Assembly (NCBI RefSeq): GCF_016920785.2
Contig: NW_024609884.1
Location: forward strand, 78,334,311-78,398,310
Reading direction: 5' to 3'
From: Ixodes scapularis
Taxonomy: Eukaryota; Arthropoda; Arachnida; Ixodida; Ixodidae
DNA length: 64,000 bases
Below, piece after piece: positions 11,145 to 22,675 of the stretch. The notes beneath the pieces were generated by a model. That model worked only from the letters and a program-made list of their open reading frames with translations. It had not been told where the DNA came from and did not search any database. The position numbers were made by a program, and so were the translations under genes. Each line of letters begins with the position of its first letter. Position 1 is the stretch's first letter.

Positions 11145-12204
11145 TGGGTGATTTCATCTCAAATCGTGCAGGCAAAAAGGGTCGAATTTTTAATTTCGCT
11201 GAAAAAAATATATGTTAGGGCGTCGTCTCTAAAAACGCAGTAGCCACAATCCGCAAGTTCGTCAAATTTTTTTGTTCTCGACTTACGAATTTTAAAAGAG
11301 GCCGCGGCGGAAAGCAGTGTTTTTCACATGCGTCGTGGGTCGGATGTTTTGCTCAACCTCCCACCGTGGATTTTCAGTCCACATTATACTAACTTTTTTC
11401 AAGCACTTTGTGAACACGTTTAAAAGGCTATAATACCATAAAATAATTTTGGGCTTTTTGCTTTTTTTTTCTGTAAAAATGTCTAAAACGCCCCCTCGGT
11501 CAATTGTTGACGAACTTTGACAATTAATTACTGGCGATCTAGTTAGGTTACATTAATATTTTTTTATGTCCACGGAGAGCCTAAAACACTCTCTTTATAT
11601 ATATTAAAAAATGACTCGGCTGTATAAAATGTCCTTTGCGGGACGTTTACGTTAGTATTATGCGAAAAACAAAAAGTACCATTTTTGAAATCAATTTTCT
11701 CAAAAAAACCATTTTTTTATTTTTTTGTTAAAATGTAGATATGATAGTTGTCTACACGAAAAGCAAGTCGAGAAAGTGTGTATTTTGTTTGCATGTTCTA
11801 TATTTAAGCGACAATATCGTACGAAAACGTGTTTTTACGAATCGAAATGGACTTGCGCATTGCGCGCCTTCACAAACGGTCAATTATTTTTTGCCCTTTT
11901 TCAACGTTCCCACATAAAAAGGAAATACAGTAGTTCCACCCTGTTCTATTTATTGATTATTTAAATTTTATTATAGGCGGCAAGCTACATTGGGAGGAGT
12001 TCAAAAGAGAAGCATCACTTCTAAACAGACCAGCAGGCGTCGTAAATTTTTAATGTATAGAAATCGGCAGGACGTCTTATTGATTCGGGGCCTTCATTGG
12101 CCTATATGAGAGTCCCGCCCTTTCGGAACCAGCAGATGACCACGACCTTTCGCGCTCGTTGTGTTAGATAGGAGGGCCCGTGACAGTAAAGCGAGCAGCG
12201 CACC

Positions 12205-12455
12205 ATGTGTCACAAGGAGTGAAATGGTACGAATGTGTCGTTGACGCGGCGAACATCTCTCTCCGCGGAGATCCGATAGCACCGAAGGTTTATCCCTTTT
12301 GGAAACAGCAAAGCCCGGAGACTGACATTAAAAACGAACGTGTTGGTAAATATACTTGTGTTTATTCTGCCCGTAGACTAGTTGGGTCGAAGTCAGCCTC
12401 CTTGTCAACTATAACCGTTTGTGAAGAGTGGCCTTCTCCGGAGATGAAAAGCTAG
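12205..12455 (+). CDS. possible immunoglobulin-domain exon or exon fragment
   Basis: The frame reads VKWYECVVDAANISLRGDP, then IKNERVGKYTCVYSARRLVG and SKSASLSTITV. The GKYTCV segment matches strand F of Ig folds (D-x-G-x-Y-x-C type). VKWYE would be strand C with its tryptophan, and the serine-rich SASLSTITV would be strand G. The strand B cysteine is not in this frame and could lie in a preceding exon. A possible acceptor AG precedes the block near 12214 and a GT lies near 12417, but the frame also runs on to a stop at 12455. It lies inside a foldback element, so it may be a captured host fragment. The Ig call rests on pattern recognition only. Confidence 0.35.
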
Positions 12456-13150
12456 CGCAGGCTGACGTGTTCTTTTGAAAAAGAGAAGGGGAAAGAGAAA
12501 GTTTGAGTAACTGCAGTAACTACCTCGAAAGCTCCTCTCTCGATATGAGGCTCGAGGCATGTTACGTCTCGGTTACCTTCTCGCCGCATCGCTGCTCGAA
12601 TCTATTCTTCACTTTGTTCCGCACAGCCGTCGTGGATGTGCGTAATTGAGTGAAGAACAGATTTGAGCATCATCGGGACACCGTCATCCTGCCAGGCTTC
12701 AGTGTCGTGCGACTGGACTCGGCATCAGTCAGTTAAGACTTTTTTTTCTTTTTTTTTTTTTATTTTCGTGTGTGTTTCTTCGCCCCGCTGAACTTTGTTT
12801 CTCGGGAGCGGTTTTGCTGAACTTTTTTTTAAATGTTTTATGACTAACTGTTTGTTAGCATTGTTTAGATGGGTTTATTTCGTCATGGCGTAGCGGTCTG
12901 ACGGTGCTGTAGAGAGCGTGTTCCCACGCATTCGGTTGTGGCCCGTTTAGTAAATGCCGGGAGGAGTTGGTTTTTGTTCTTGCCATGTGCGGCTGAGGTT
13001 TTTCGTCTTTATTAAATCTTTGTTTCCTTGTCTTACCTTTACGTGTCGTCGACTTCTTTGTCCGACTCTCCATCAGGCGTGGACCTATCGCCTTGCCACC
13101 GCTCGAACTCAACCTTTTTTTAATTTTTTTTTTTTTTAACGCAGTTTTCG

Positions 13151-14018
13151 TTGAAGGGCAACTCCGCTTCATTTTTGGTTTTGAAAAACAATGCAGTCCT
13201 CTTCAGTATCGCCTAGGAAAGGAAGACCACACGTGAAATGTCACGACGCAGTTCTGTATAATGTTTCTTAAACGGTCCGGCAAACTTTGCAACTCGCCAA
13301 GTTGCCGAAATCGGCTGACTTGAGCGGGTGAATTCAGGCGCAGCCAACAGCGCAGTCAAGCCAAGGCTACGGCATGGGCGGAGCCAACATTGAGCTAAAC
13401 GACATTATCATGGCCCCCTTTTGCTTGTTTTCACTTCTCCGGGCAAGCGTAGCGCATGACGTCAGCAACGTTGCCTCTCGGCCCCAGCGGTGTACACGTG
13501 ACGCGCCTGCGCAGCGCGTTTCTTGGGAGCCGTCCGGCCGCCCGCCGTGGTCCCGCCATTACCGCCATCTTCCGCGTCACAACCGCCTTCGTCGTCTCAC
13601 CGATTGTGATTATTGTCCCTCGGAGTTTCGTCCGCACTACGGACACCACGTGCGCAGACGTATGCCGCAGTTGTGCAGACGTCGTCGAATGCCGTAGACA
13701 CCAAAACGTGGCGAAGAGTGCGGTGCAGACGACACTCGCGCCTGCCACACGCCCGCCCCAATCCCGCCCGTCGTTGGGCCGAGGATCGCGTGACATCTCG
13801 TACCACGTGATGGCCATGTACTTGGCGACCCGAGGCCAATGTTGCCGGGCGGAGCCGAAGTTTCGGTTTCGATTTCCCGCGCGTGTTTAAAATTAGATTT
13901 AAAAATATATATCCCATTTTTCGCGAAGCAAACGACGTAGTGTGTTTTACTAGGGCTTTTTAATTTGAAATCAATCATTATCCCGAAATCTTCGGAATTG
14001 AGTGGAGTTGCCCTTTAA
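13151..14018. mobile_element. 868-bp MITE, family shared with 57860-59414
   Basis: The ends are inverted: the left reads TTGAAGGGCAACTCCGCTTC and the right, reverse-complemented, TTAAAGGGCAACTCCACTCA. The interior is GC-rich (13330-13830) and aligns in inverted orientation with 58475-58880. The AT-rich ends align with 57860-58010 and 59230-59410. Open frames of 100-144 codons in the GC-rich part occur on both strands and look like composition artefacts, as they are not kept in the second copy. No clear TSD is visible. Confidence 0.75.
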
Positions 14019-15242
14019 GATGGGGATTGGGTAATTTTATCCTTATTTATTAATTTTTATTCCCTACCCCTCTCCGTGACACTTTCTCCTTGTGTTTCGG
14101 ATCGTATCTGTGTCATCACTTTTGTGTATTACGGAAGCGAAAGGGTATTCCCTGGTGATCTCTGCGATGTGCGGTGAACAAACCCTAGCGTTTGGTTTCG
14201 GAAAGAATTGTATATAATATATCAATGATGTGGTGACTTTCTATGTCTTAGTAATATGACAGGTAATAACTTGTCATGCTAGTTTACAGTGAAAGGTTTA
14301 TAAATCGAAACAATACAACGTCTGCGCCTCTTGGATATTGAAGGTCTACTAGGCCTGCTGATTTGGTTAGATATGTTCTCGTGATTTCCCGCTCTTATCA
14401 AAACATAAATAACTATTCAATACTACGAAATACGTTTATAATTGATTACAAAACGCAGAAAAAAATTCAAGAAAACGTTTTTCACAATTCATAGAAACGC
14501 ACGGGTCGCTATGTGTGACTTAGGTCCTGCAAAACGAAGACAGCCTTTTCCGATATTGAGGCTTAAATATAGAACATACAAACAAAATACACACTTTCTC
14601 GACTCGATTTTCGTGTAGACAACTATCATGTATACATTTTAACAAAAAATAAAAAAAAAAAATAAAAAAATAGGTTTTTTGAGAAAATCGATTTTAAAAT
14701 TGGTATTTTTGGTTTTCGGATAACATTAACATAAACGTCCAGCAAAGGATATTGTATAAAACTGAGTTTTTTTATAAAATATATAAAGAGCGTGTCTTGG
14801 ACTCTCCGCACACATAAAAATATTGATGTAACCCAAGTAGATCGCCAGTAATTAGTTGTCAAATGTCGTCAACAATTGACCGAGGCGGTGTGTTTGACAT
14901 TTTTATAGAAAACAAGTAAAACGCCTAAAACTATTTCATGGTATTAGGGCGTTTTAAATATTCTCACAGAGTGCTTGAAAAAAGTTAATATAATGTGGAC
15001 TCAAAATCCATGGCGGGAGATCGAGCGAAACATCGGACCTACGACGCATGTGAAAAACACTGCTTTCTGCCGCGGCATCTTTTAAAATTCGTAAGTCGAG
15101 AACAAAAAACCTGACGAACTTGCGTTTGTGGCTACTGCGTTTTAGAGACGACGTCATAACATATATTTTTTTCAGCGAAATTAAAAATTCGACCCTTTTT
15201 GCCTTCACCGATTTGAGATGAAACCACCCACATATATATATA

Positions 15243-15924
15243 CAGGGTGTTTTTTTTTTAAAGCTTAACAGATTTGTTTAAAAAAAGCCGTGAAATTTAC
15301 ACTTATGTCGCTTGTGCAGGTGAGTTATACGGCCAGGGGGACATATTATAGGGGGCTAATCTGAAGGATCAGTCGACTAATTAATTAAGAGTCATTAATT
15401 AACACATTAACTTTTTAATTAATTATAATAGACATATGGTTCCAATTAGAAACTTGTTCAGCGTCATCGAAAACCACTAAATCAGTCATTTTCAGAAATA
15501 CTTTTAGCGCGTGAGAAGCGTAGTAGTGCATTGAAGTTACCACTCGTGGAGCAGGTACAGTACAAAGCTAGCGGTTGCGATAAGGCGCCCGCACGATTTT
15601 TCCGTCTCTTATCTAGCACCAGCCTTGTACCTGCTCCACGAGTGGTAACTTTAGTACAATATTACGCTTCTCACGCGCCGAAAGTCTTTCTAAAAATGAC
15701 TGATTTAGTGGTTTTCGATGACGCTGAGCAAGTTTCTAATTGGAACCATATGTCTATTTTCATTAATTAAAAGGTTAATTAACGAATTTTAATTAATTAG
15801 ACATCTGATCGTTACGATTAGTTCCCTATAATATGTCCCCCTGGCCGTATAACTCTCCACCACAAGCGGTGTAAGTGTAACTTTCACGGCTTTTTTTAAA
15901 CAAATCTGTTAAGCTTAAAAAAAA

Positions 15925-15927
<3 letters not shown>
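15243..15927. mobile_element. 685-bp palindromic element, copy 1
   Basis: Arms of about 315 and 300 bp (15243-15558 and 15626-15927) are near-perfect reverse complements around a 67-bp loop. The tips read CAGGGTGTTTTTTTTTAAAG and its complement. Inner landmarks are GGGGGACATATTATAGGG, TTCCAATTAGAAACTTG and ACCACTCGTGGAGCAGGTAC. Both ends abut TATATA repeats, implying TA target sites. A second copy lies at 53192-55240. The frame 15531-15770 is created by the palindrome and has a counterpart in copy 2 only because the DNA is repeated. Confidence 0.8.

Positions 15928-15969
<42 letters not shown>
15928..15969 (+). repeat. (AT)n microsatellite
   Basis: About 40 bp of uninterrupted AT dinucleotides lie between the palindromic element and the gypsy LTR end. 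They may be the expanded target site of the palindrome insertion. Confidence 0.9.
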
Positions 15970-15970
<1 letters not shown>

Positions 15971-15972
<2 letters not shown>

Positions 15973-16138
15973 TAGCAGAAGTCCGATTCAGTGATGGGGG
16001 TTTATTATTTACACAGGTATGGGAGATAGAACTCAATATGACCGTCCGGTATATATTGCCGCTCGCTCAGTCTGTCCTTCTTCCTCTTCCCCCAGGACGG
16101 CGCGTCCCCGAAGACTCGTGCCGCTTCTCTTCGTCACA
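15971..16138 (-). repeat. 3' LTR of gypsy element A
   Basis: On the minus strand this segment begins TGTGACGAAGAGAAGCGGC and ends TCTGCTACA, with TG...CA termini. A purine-rich tract GGCGAAGGGGATATAT lies immediately upstream, right after the pol stop, as expected for a polypurine tract. An AATAAA signal lies inside near 16001-16006. No 5' LTR partner exists in the window because the element is truncated near 19.2 kb, so the outer boundary at 15971 rests on the TG...CA rule and the start of the AT repeat. Confidence 0.6.
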
Positions 16139-16181
16139 ATATATCCCCTTCGCCGAGGTAGCCATCTTGGCGAGGGAGATG

Positions 16182-19100
16182 TTATGGCTGGGAGATTGGC
16201 GGACTGCAGAGTTTAAAGCGGTTCACATGAGCTATTTCACGACCACGTCGGCGGCGATCAGTAGTTTACGAAGGGGGCTCGATTTCATAGTTGACTTCTG
16301 AAGTCTGACGAAGCACATTGTAGGGGCCGTGGGAGTTTGAAAGCAATTTCTCACAGAGACCGGGATGTCGTTGCGGTGTCCACAACAGGACAAGATCACC
16401 CGGTTTGAATGAAAGAGGGTTGGACGCGGCATCGTGGCGGCGTTTTTGTTGTCCTTGAAGGTCGGCAGTGCGTGTCCTTGCTATCTGACGGCATTGCTCA
16501 GCATGTTCTCGGATTTCGGTGAGTGGTGTGCATTGAGACTCCTCCGGCGAATAGGGCAACAGGCTATTGATTATTGAAGAGACCTCCCTCCCATAAAAAA
16601 GAAAAAAAGGTGAACATTGGGTAGTGTTTTGAACGGAGGTATTATAAGCAAAGGTTATCAAGGGAAGAACCTTGGCCCAATTTCGGTGATGGGAAATATA
16701 CATGGCAAGCATATCAGCGAGTGTTCGGTTGAAACGTTCGGTCATGCCGTTGGTCTGCGGATAATATGGTGACGTTGTTCGATGAATAACACTGCAAGCT
16801 CGTAAAACCTCTTTCCCAATTTTTGAAAGGAACACAGTTCCGTGGTCGCTAAGGAGCTCTTTCGGAGCTCCATGACGGAGAACAATCTGGTTTAAGAAAA
16901 AATTGGCGACATTTTCTGCTGTCGCCGAAGGTAAAGCAGCGGCTTCGACATAACGGGTGAGGTGATCAATGGCGACGATGGTCCATCAGTTTCCAGAGGA
17001 GGAATTCGGAAGGGGACCAAAAAGATCTATCCCGACGCGCTGGAATGGTCGTTCTGGGCACGGTATGGGCTGGAGCAGACCTTGAGATGAATGGGAAGGC
17101 GACTTGCGACGTTGGCATTCAGGACATGATCTTGCAAACTTTTGAACGCTGCCATAAAGCCCTGGCCAGTAGTACCGCAGACGAACCCGAGAGTAGGTCT
17201 TGAGAAGTCCTCTATGAGCACATGTTGGATCGTTGTGAAGATGTTCTAAAACCTCACGTCGTAAGTAACGAGGGTTAACAAGAAGCCAATGGAGACCTTA
17301 CTGTGAATAGTTGCGCAGGTAAAGGAATGCGAAAATGTTGGGACTGCCTTTGTAGTAACCGGTTTTGGGACGAGTCAGGGTCTCTCACCACTGTCACAAC
17401 TTTCGATAGCCACGGATCTCTTGCTTGTTCGAGTTGCATGTCGACAATATTTAGTGCCGACAAGGTGAAAGGGTCTGCGTCGGTGTCAGATGGATCGGGT
17501 GCGTCAGAGCGCAGGAGACATCTCGAGAGACCGTCGGCGTCGCCTTGTTTGCGGCCAGATTTATACAGAACCGCGAAGTCGCATTCTTGTAGGCGCAGCA
17601 TCCATCGACCAAGGCGTTCAGTGAGATCTTTTAAAGACGATAGCCAGCAAAGGGCATGATGATCGGTCACAACATTAAAACGTCCACCATAAAGGTATGG
17701 GCGCAACTTCGTGACTGCCCACGACTGCCAAGCATCCTTTTTCGGTTACGGTGTAATTTTTTTTTCGGGTTTTGAGAGAGCCCTAGTTGGCATATAGGCG
17801 GCAACGAAGTTATCAAAACCTGTTTTTGTCTGAGCGAGTACCGCTCCGACTCCAAAGCCGCTGGCATCAGTTCGGAGTCCTGTTGGAGCAGTGGGGTCGA
17901 AGTGTCGGAGTATTGGGGCGGATGTTAGAATTTCCTTGAGCTGATTGAAGGCAGCTTCACACTCAGATGTCCAAGAAGGCAGGTGGGACGATTTCTTCAA
18001 AAGGTCTTGCAGGGGTGCTGCTAGGGATGCGAAGCCACGCACAAAGCGTCGAAAATAGGAACAGAGTTCAAAAAAACTTCGCAGTTCTTTCTTCGTGGTT
18101 GGCATTGGCATGTTGAAAACGGCCTGAATTTTCTCAGGATCCGGCTGAATGCCGTCTTTGGACACGAGGTGACCCAGAACGTTTATTTGCCGCGCCGCAA
18201 GTCGACACTTCTTGACATTTAGCTGGAGGCCGGCGTGGCTAAGACAGGACAATACGGTGTTTAATCAATAGAGATGCTCCTCAAATGTCTTTGAAAATAT
18301 AACTACGTCATCTAAATAACACAGACACTAATTCCATTTCACGCTTCGCAACACGGCATCCATCATACGTTCAAACGTCGGGTGCGTTGCATAGGCCGAA
18401 GGGCATGACGTTGAACTCGTACAGTCCTTCCGATGTAATGAAGGCAGTTTTGTCTCGGTCGTTGGAGGTCATGGGAATTTGCCAGTAGCCTGAACGGAGG
18501 TCTAGAGAAGAAAAATACTCGGCTCCCTGCAAGCTGTCAAGGGCATTGTCGATTCTGGGCCTTGGATGTACGTCTTTGCGCGTGATCTTGTTCAGCCGCC
18601 GGTAGTCAACGCAGAATCTTATGCTACCATCTTTCTTCTGGACGAGGACGACTGGGGAAGCCCACGGACTCGTAGATGGTGTGATGACACCTTTGTCTAG
18701 CATGTCGTTCACTTCGTCGTCATCCATTATGCTTCGTTCAGACGCTGAGACACGGTATGGACGTTGACGTAAGGGTTTCTCGTTGCCTGTATCAATGTGG
18801 TGGACTACACACGTGCATGGAACGGCCCAAAGAGACTGTGGGTGATCAAATATGGTGTTAAATTTACGCAGAACGGACAAAATTGAGTCTTTTTGAGACG
18901 AATCGAGGTGGCCATCTACAGTGGACAACAAGAACTCGTCTTCGACATGTCGCTGCTGAACTAATGCACAACAATATGTAGGAGAGGGAGTATCGAATGC
19001 GAAAACCTCGATGGCTTGAGATGGTTCGGCGTAGGCTACAACTTCACCGGCAGGGAGCATTATTGGGAGAGAAGACATATTGAGAGCCATAATAAATCCG

Positions 19101-19200
19101 TGGCAGTTGTCAAGGTTGAGCAAGGAAAAAGGAACAAGGATACCTGTCTTGCGAAAAAAAAAAGTGGAAACCGTTTACAACTCCCTGTAACGCCGAATTA
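16182..19200 (-). pseudogene. Ty3/gypsy element A pol (RT, RNase H, integrase), decayed
   Basis: Reading from 19200 downwards, the RT domain shows SIRFCVDYRRLNKITRKDVH and LDLRSGYWQIPM, then CYLDDVV at about 18322-18305 with in-frame stops nearby. RNase H contains LRTDASGFGVGAV and VVTDHHALCWLSSLKDL. The integrase has a C-x2-C zinc motif, a GIDLFGPL aspartate, a SDHGT aspartate and a TERFNRTLADM glutamate, then GDLVLLWTP and a terminal HVNRFKL block ending at the stop at 16182-16184. Frameshifts near 18370, 18250 and 17700 and several stops make it non-functional. Gag and protease are missing: the copy begins just before RT at the G-tract junction. Confidence 0.9.
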
Positions 19201-19237
19201 GAGTGCAGTTCTTGAGGAGCAGTAGGGAAGGGTACTA

Positions 19238-19316
19238 AGGGGGGGGGGGGGGGGGGTCACGTGACTTTGGGAGGGGGTGTCACGTGACCTCGGGGGGGGG
19301 GGGGGGGGAGGGGGGA
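19238..19316. repeat. paired G-tracts with two TCACGTGAC palindromes
   Basis: Two G runs of 16-18 bp, plus shorter G runs, surround two copies of GTCACGTGAC about 22 bp apart. The block lies exactly where the 5'-truncated gypsy A meets the 3'-truncated gypsy B. Tandem G-runs of this kind can form G-quadruplexes and are often mis-assembled. Confidence 0.8.
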
Positions 19317-22300
19317 GTCACGCTTGCTTGGCGAATTGGTGTCTTGAGCAAGACGAGATCACCGACATTATAGAAGACTGGTACTTGAGTGTCCGCGTGA
19401 CTAAGCTGTTGTTGCTGTTGGGACTGCAGGAGTTTGCAGTCGGGCAGGTTGGCGGGCATCTTCGGCTCGGGATACGGCGTCAGATGTGTATGGGTCCAAA
19501 CGATTTTCCACATATATGGCAAAACAGTGTCGAGAGTCGTGAGTTAATCACGAGCGTATAAAAGATAATACGGCGAAAATCCTGTAGTCATTTGTCGGGC
19601 GGTTTTACAGGCGTAAGTGACAAAGGGAAGGATTGCGTCCCAGCTGTTTTGTGGTTTTCTTCAACATACATGGACATCATGCTTGCTAGTGTATGGTTTA
19701 GTCGCTCGGTGAGCCCATCAGCCTGCCGGTGGTAAGCAGTTGTCACATGATGGAACTGTACTTGCGAGTTGCAGGACTTCATTGAGAAGTTTGACAGTAA
19801 GGGGCGTGCCTCGGTCACTTGTGACGGACTGTAGGGCGCCAGAATGGAGTTCATAAAGAAGTTCGCAACTTCTCTTGCGGTGGCATCAGGAACTGGCTTA
19901 GTTGCAGCATAGCGGGTATTGTAGTCAATGGCTAGATTGACCCATCGATTGTTGTTTGCAGATGTGGGAAATGGGCCCAAGAAGTCAATTCCGATTCTTT
20001 GGAAGAGATGGCTGGGTGGGGAAAGTGGGTGAAGTGCACCGGCTGGCTTTGTCGTTGGGTGTTTTCTTGTTTGGCAGTCATGACAAGATCGGACGAATTT
20101 GTTGATTGCACAATACATTCCGTTCTAAAAGTAACTGGCTCGAATTCGGTAATAGGTCTTGGAGAAGCCGAGACGCCCGGCAGTTGGGTCGTCATGATTA
20201 GCGCGAATAATGTCGTTTTGAAGGGAACGGAGAATGACAAGAAGCCGCGGACGTCATTGCGGTTCATAGTTTTGCCTGAATAACGTCGTGCCGTTGTGAA
20301 GCGCAAATAGACGCGCTATGCGTGCTGTGCGATGTGGTCGATGGGAATTTGTGCCAAGAAGATGTTCAATTATCGGCTTAAGGAAAGGATCAGACATCTG
20401 GGCTACAACAATGTCAACGTGGGTCAAAGGAGCCGTTGCGAGAGAAATGCGCGAGTCTTGGAGAGGGGAGGCTGCTGGAAGGGGGCACCGGGACAAGCCA
20501 TCGTCATCCAGGTGTTTTTTTTTTACCAATTTATAGATGACGATGAAATTATGATCTTGAAGTTTGAAGGACCATCGTCCGAGGCGGCCTGACAGATCTT
20601 TAAAGGCTGGCGAGCCAGCAGAGGGCATGAAGGTCGGTCACTATAAGAAATTAAATGCCATATAGATAGGGACGGAACTTTGATATGGCCCATATAACAG
20701 CCAGACATTCACGTTCAGTGATAGTATAATTGCGCTCAGCCGATGTGAGGGTGCGACTTGCGTATGCGATAACCCGTTGGGTGCCTTCAGAATTCTGAGT
20801 CAAGACTGCTCCGATGCCGTGTCCACTTGCATCGGTACGTATCTCGGTTTCGGTTCCTTGAGTAAAGTGACCGAAGATGGGACTCCTTATCAAAGTCGAT
20901 TTCAGGGTTCGAAACGCCTGGTTTTGTGATGGACCCCATTCGAATTTGGTGTTGGCGCGGATGAGCTGATTTAGAGGTTCAGCGACATGAGCAAAGCCGG
21001 GAATGAACTTGCGGAAATAAGTGCACAATCCAAGAAAAGCACATACGTCCCTTTGAACTTTCAGAAATTCTGAAGCGGCTCGAAGTTTGTCAGGATCCGG
21101 GTGAATACCATCAGCACTTACTATATGCCCAAGTACTTTTAGTTGTCGAGTTCCAAATGTGCATTTCTTCATGTTTAACTGTAGGCGGGCGGACCGGAAG
21201 CAATCAAACACTTGTTTCAGGCGGTGCAAATGTTCATTAAACGTCGCTGAAAAGACGACGACATCGTCAAGGTAGCAGAGGCATGCATTCCAAGTGAGGC
21301 CGCGGAGCAATGTGTCCATCATCCTTTCAAAGGTTGCGGGGTCAATGCAGAGACCAAACGGTATTACATTAAACTGATAGAGGCCGCCAGGCGTAATGAA
21401 GGCTGTTTTCGCTTTCTCAGTTTGAGCGACAGGTATCTGCCAGTAGCCGCTTCGGAAACCCATCGATGAAAAAAATGATGAACCTTGCAGTGCGCCTAAG
21501 GTGTCGTCGATCCTTGGCAGCGGGTAAACATCTTTCTTGGTCACCTTGTTTAGACGGCGGTAGTCTACGCAGAAGCGCCACGAGGCATCCTTCTTTTTAA
21601 CGAGAACGACGGGCGACGACCAAGGGCTGAAAAAAAGGCTCAGTTATCTTGTTCTCCAGCATTTCGGTGACGTGCTGTTGGATGGTTTTACGCTCCATGG
21701 GTGAGATTCGGTAAGGTCTACTTTTCACTGGGGATGCATCCCCGGTGTCGATACGATGGTTCACCACGGACGTTTGAGCGAGAACTCGGCTGTCGAAGTC
21801 GAATAAATCAGAATACGCTGCGAGAAGGGTGATCAAAGAGTGTTGCCTCTCGGCAGGTAAGGCGGCATGTTTTTATCATGTCGCTAGTGCGGTGTTCAGA
21901 CGTCTGGAGAAACCGGTTGACGATACGTGTGTGTGAAGAGGGGCAATCATATGTTCTTCATATTGGTTTGTAATTGCGACTTGTGTTTTTCGTGGAAGTA
22001 TTTATGGCTCGAGAGAGGTGTTAGTAGGGCAAACAGGAACGTGGCCTTCTACTATGAACACGAGGGAGTAAGGAACGACAACATTTTTTTCGGAGGTAGT
22101 GTGTCGGAAGGTTCGATTAGTGCATAGGTTCCTGTGATGGATGGCTCGGGCCTCAGCTCGACGATGACGGCGGATAGGGGTGGCACAAGAAGGTCGGCCT
22201 CTGTACGAAGGATCTCGGGTGATGTACTAGGAGGATCAGTCGACGTAAGGAAGTCACATCCTAAAATAACATCGGCGACGCAGTTTGGAATCACAAGGAA

Positions 22301-22660
22301 TTCGACAATGTAGGACATGCCTGCAAAGAACAGAGGTATGGCGGCACATCCTAGGGGTTGGACCAATTCACCATTGCCCACGTGCAATAAGTGTCCACTG
22401 GCTGGAGTGAGCACCCTACGTAAGCGGCGACAGACGTCTTCTGAGGTGCATAATTTTGCGGCTCCCGTGTCGACCAAGGCGACGAATTCGTGCCCTCCGA
22501 TACAAACATTGACGGTAGTTGGTCCAATAAGAGGAGGTTTTGCGTGAAATTGGGGCAGCGCAGCCTGACCTCCGGTGGCAACGCAGGCTCCAATAAGAGG
22601 AGGTTTTCCGTCAAATTGGGGCAGCGCAGCCTGACCTACGGTGGCAACGCAGGCTGCCCT
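19317..22660 (-). pseudogene. Ty3/gypsy element B protease and pol, decayed
   Basis: From 22660 downwards: a protease with FVALVDTGAAKLCTSEDV and VILGCDFL; the RT N-terminal part with VNHRIDTGDASPVKSRPYRI; a one-base slip in a T run near 21628; RT with KKDVYPLPRIDDTLGALQ, FRSGYWQIPV and CYLDDVVVFSATF; RNase H with IRTDASGHGIGAVL; and an integrase with RSCHDCQTRKHP, GIDFLGPFPT and TERLNHTLASM. The second integrase aspartate is in another frame (VTSDRGTP), confirming frameshifts. The copy stops inside the integrase C-terminus (GDLVLLKTPIRQ) at the G-tract. RT similarity to element A is clear but distant, so they are separate insertions of related lineages. No LTR was found. Confidence 0.9.
22523..22654 (-). 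repeat. 66-bp tandem duplication inside the gypsy B protease leader
   Basis: Two adjacent 66-bp units (22523-22588 and 22589-22654) differ at only a few positions. In the minus-strand frame each encodes the same 22-residue block with KPPLIG, followed by a Q-A-A-L-P-Q-F block, just before the protease DTG. Because 66 is a multiple of three, the duplication leaves the frame intact. Confidence 0.85.
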
Positions 22661-22675
22661 ATAGAGAAATGTAGA

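Larger units (their letters stand above)
11145..15230. mobile_element. 4.1-kb foldback element with ~0.7-kb inverted arms
   Basis: The left arm (11145 to about 11830) and the reverse complement of the right arm (15230 to about 14545) align along their length: TGGGTGRTTTCATCTCAAAT at the tips, AAAAAGGGTCGAATTTTTAA next, then GTCGTCTCTAAAA, TGTTCTCGACTTACGAATTT, TTTCACATGCGTCGT, CGGTCAATTGTTGACGA and AGTTGTCTACACGAAAA. Both outer ends abut TATATA stretches, suggesting TA-rich target sites. The 2.7-kb interior is unrelated between halves and contains an Ig-like frame (12205-12440) and an 868-bp MITE (13151-14018). No transposase was recognised, so mobilisation would be in trans. Confidence 0.75.

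Noticed and set aside
13374..13978. Five overlapping frames of 107-144 codons
   Set aside because: They lie in the GC-rich core of a MITE, and the related core at 58.5-58.9 kb does not keep any of these frames.
15531..15770. Conserved small protein shared with 53505-53323
   Set aside because: The similarity is explained by the two copies of one palindromic DNA element; the frames lie in opposite arms.
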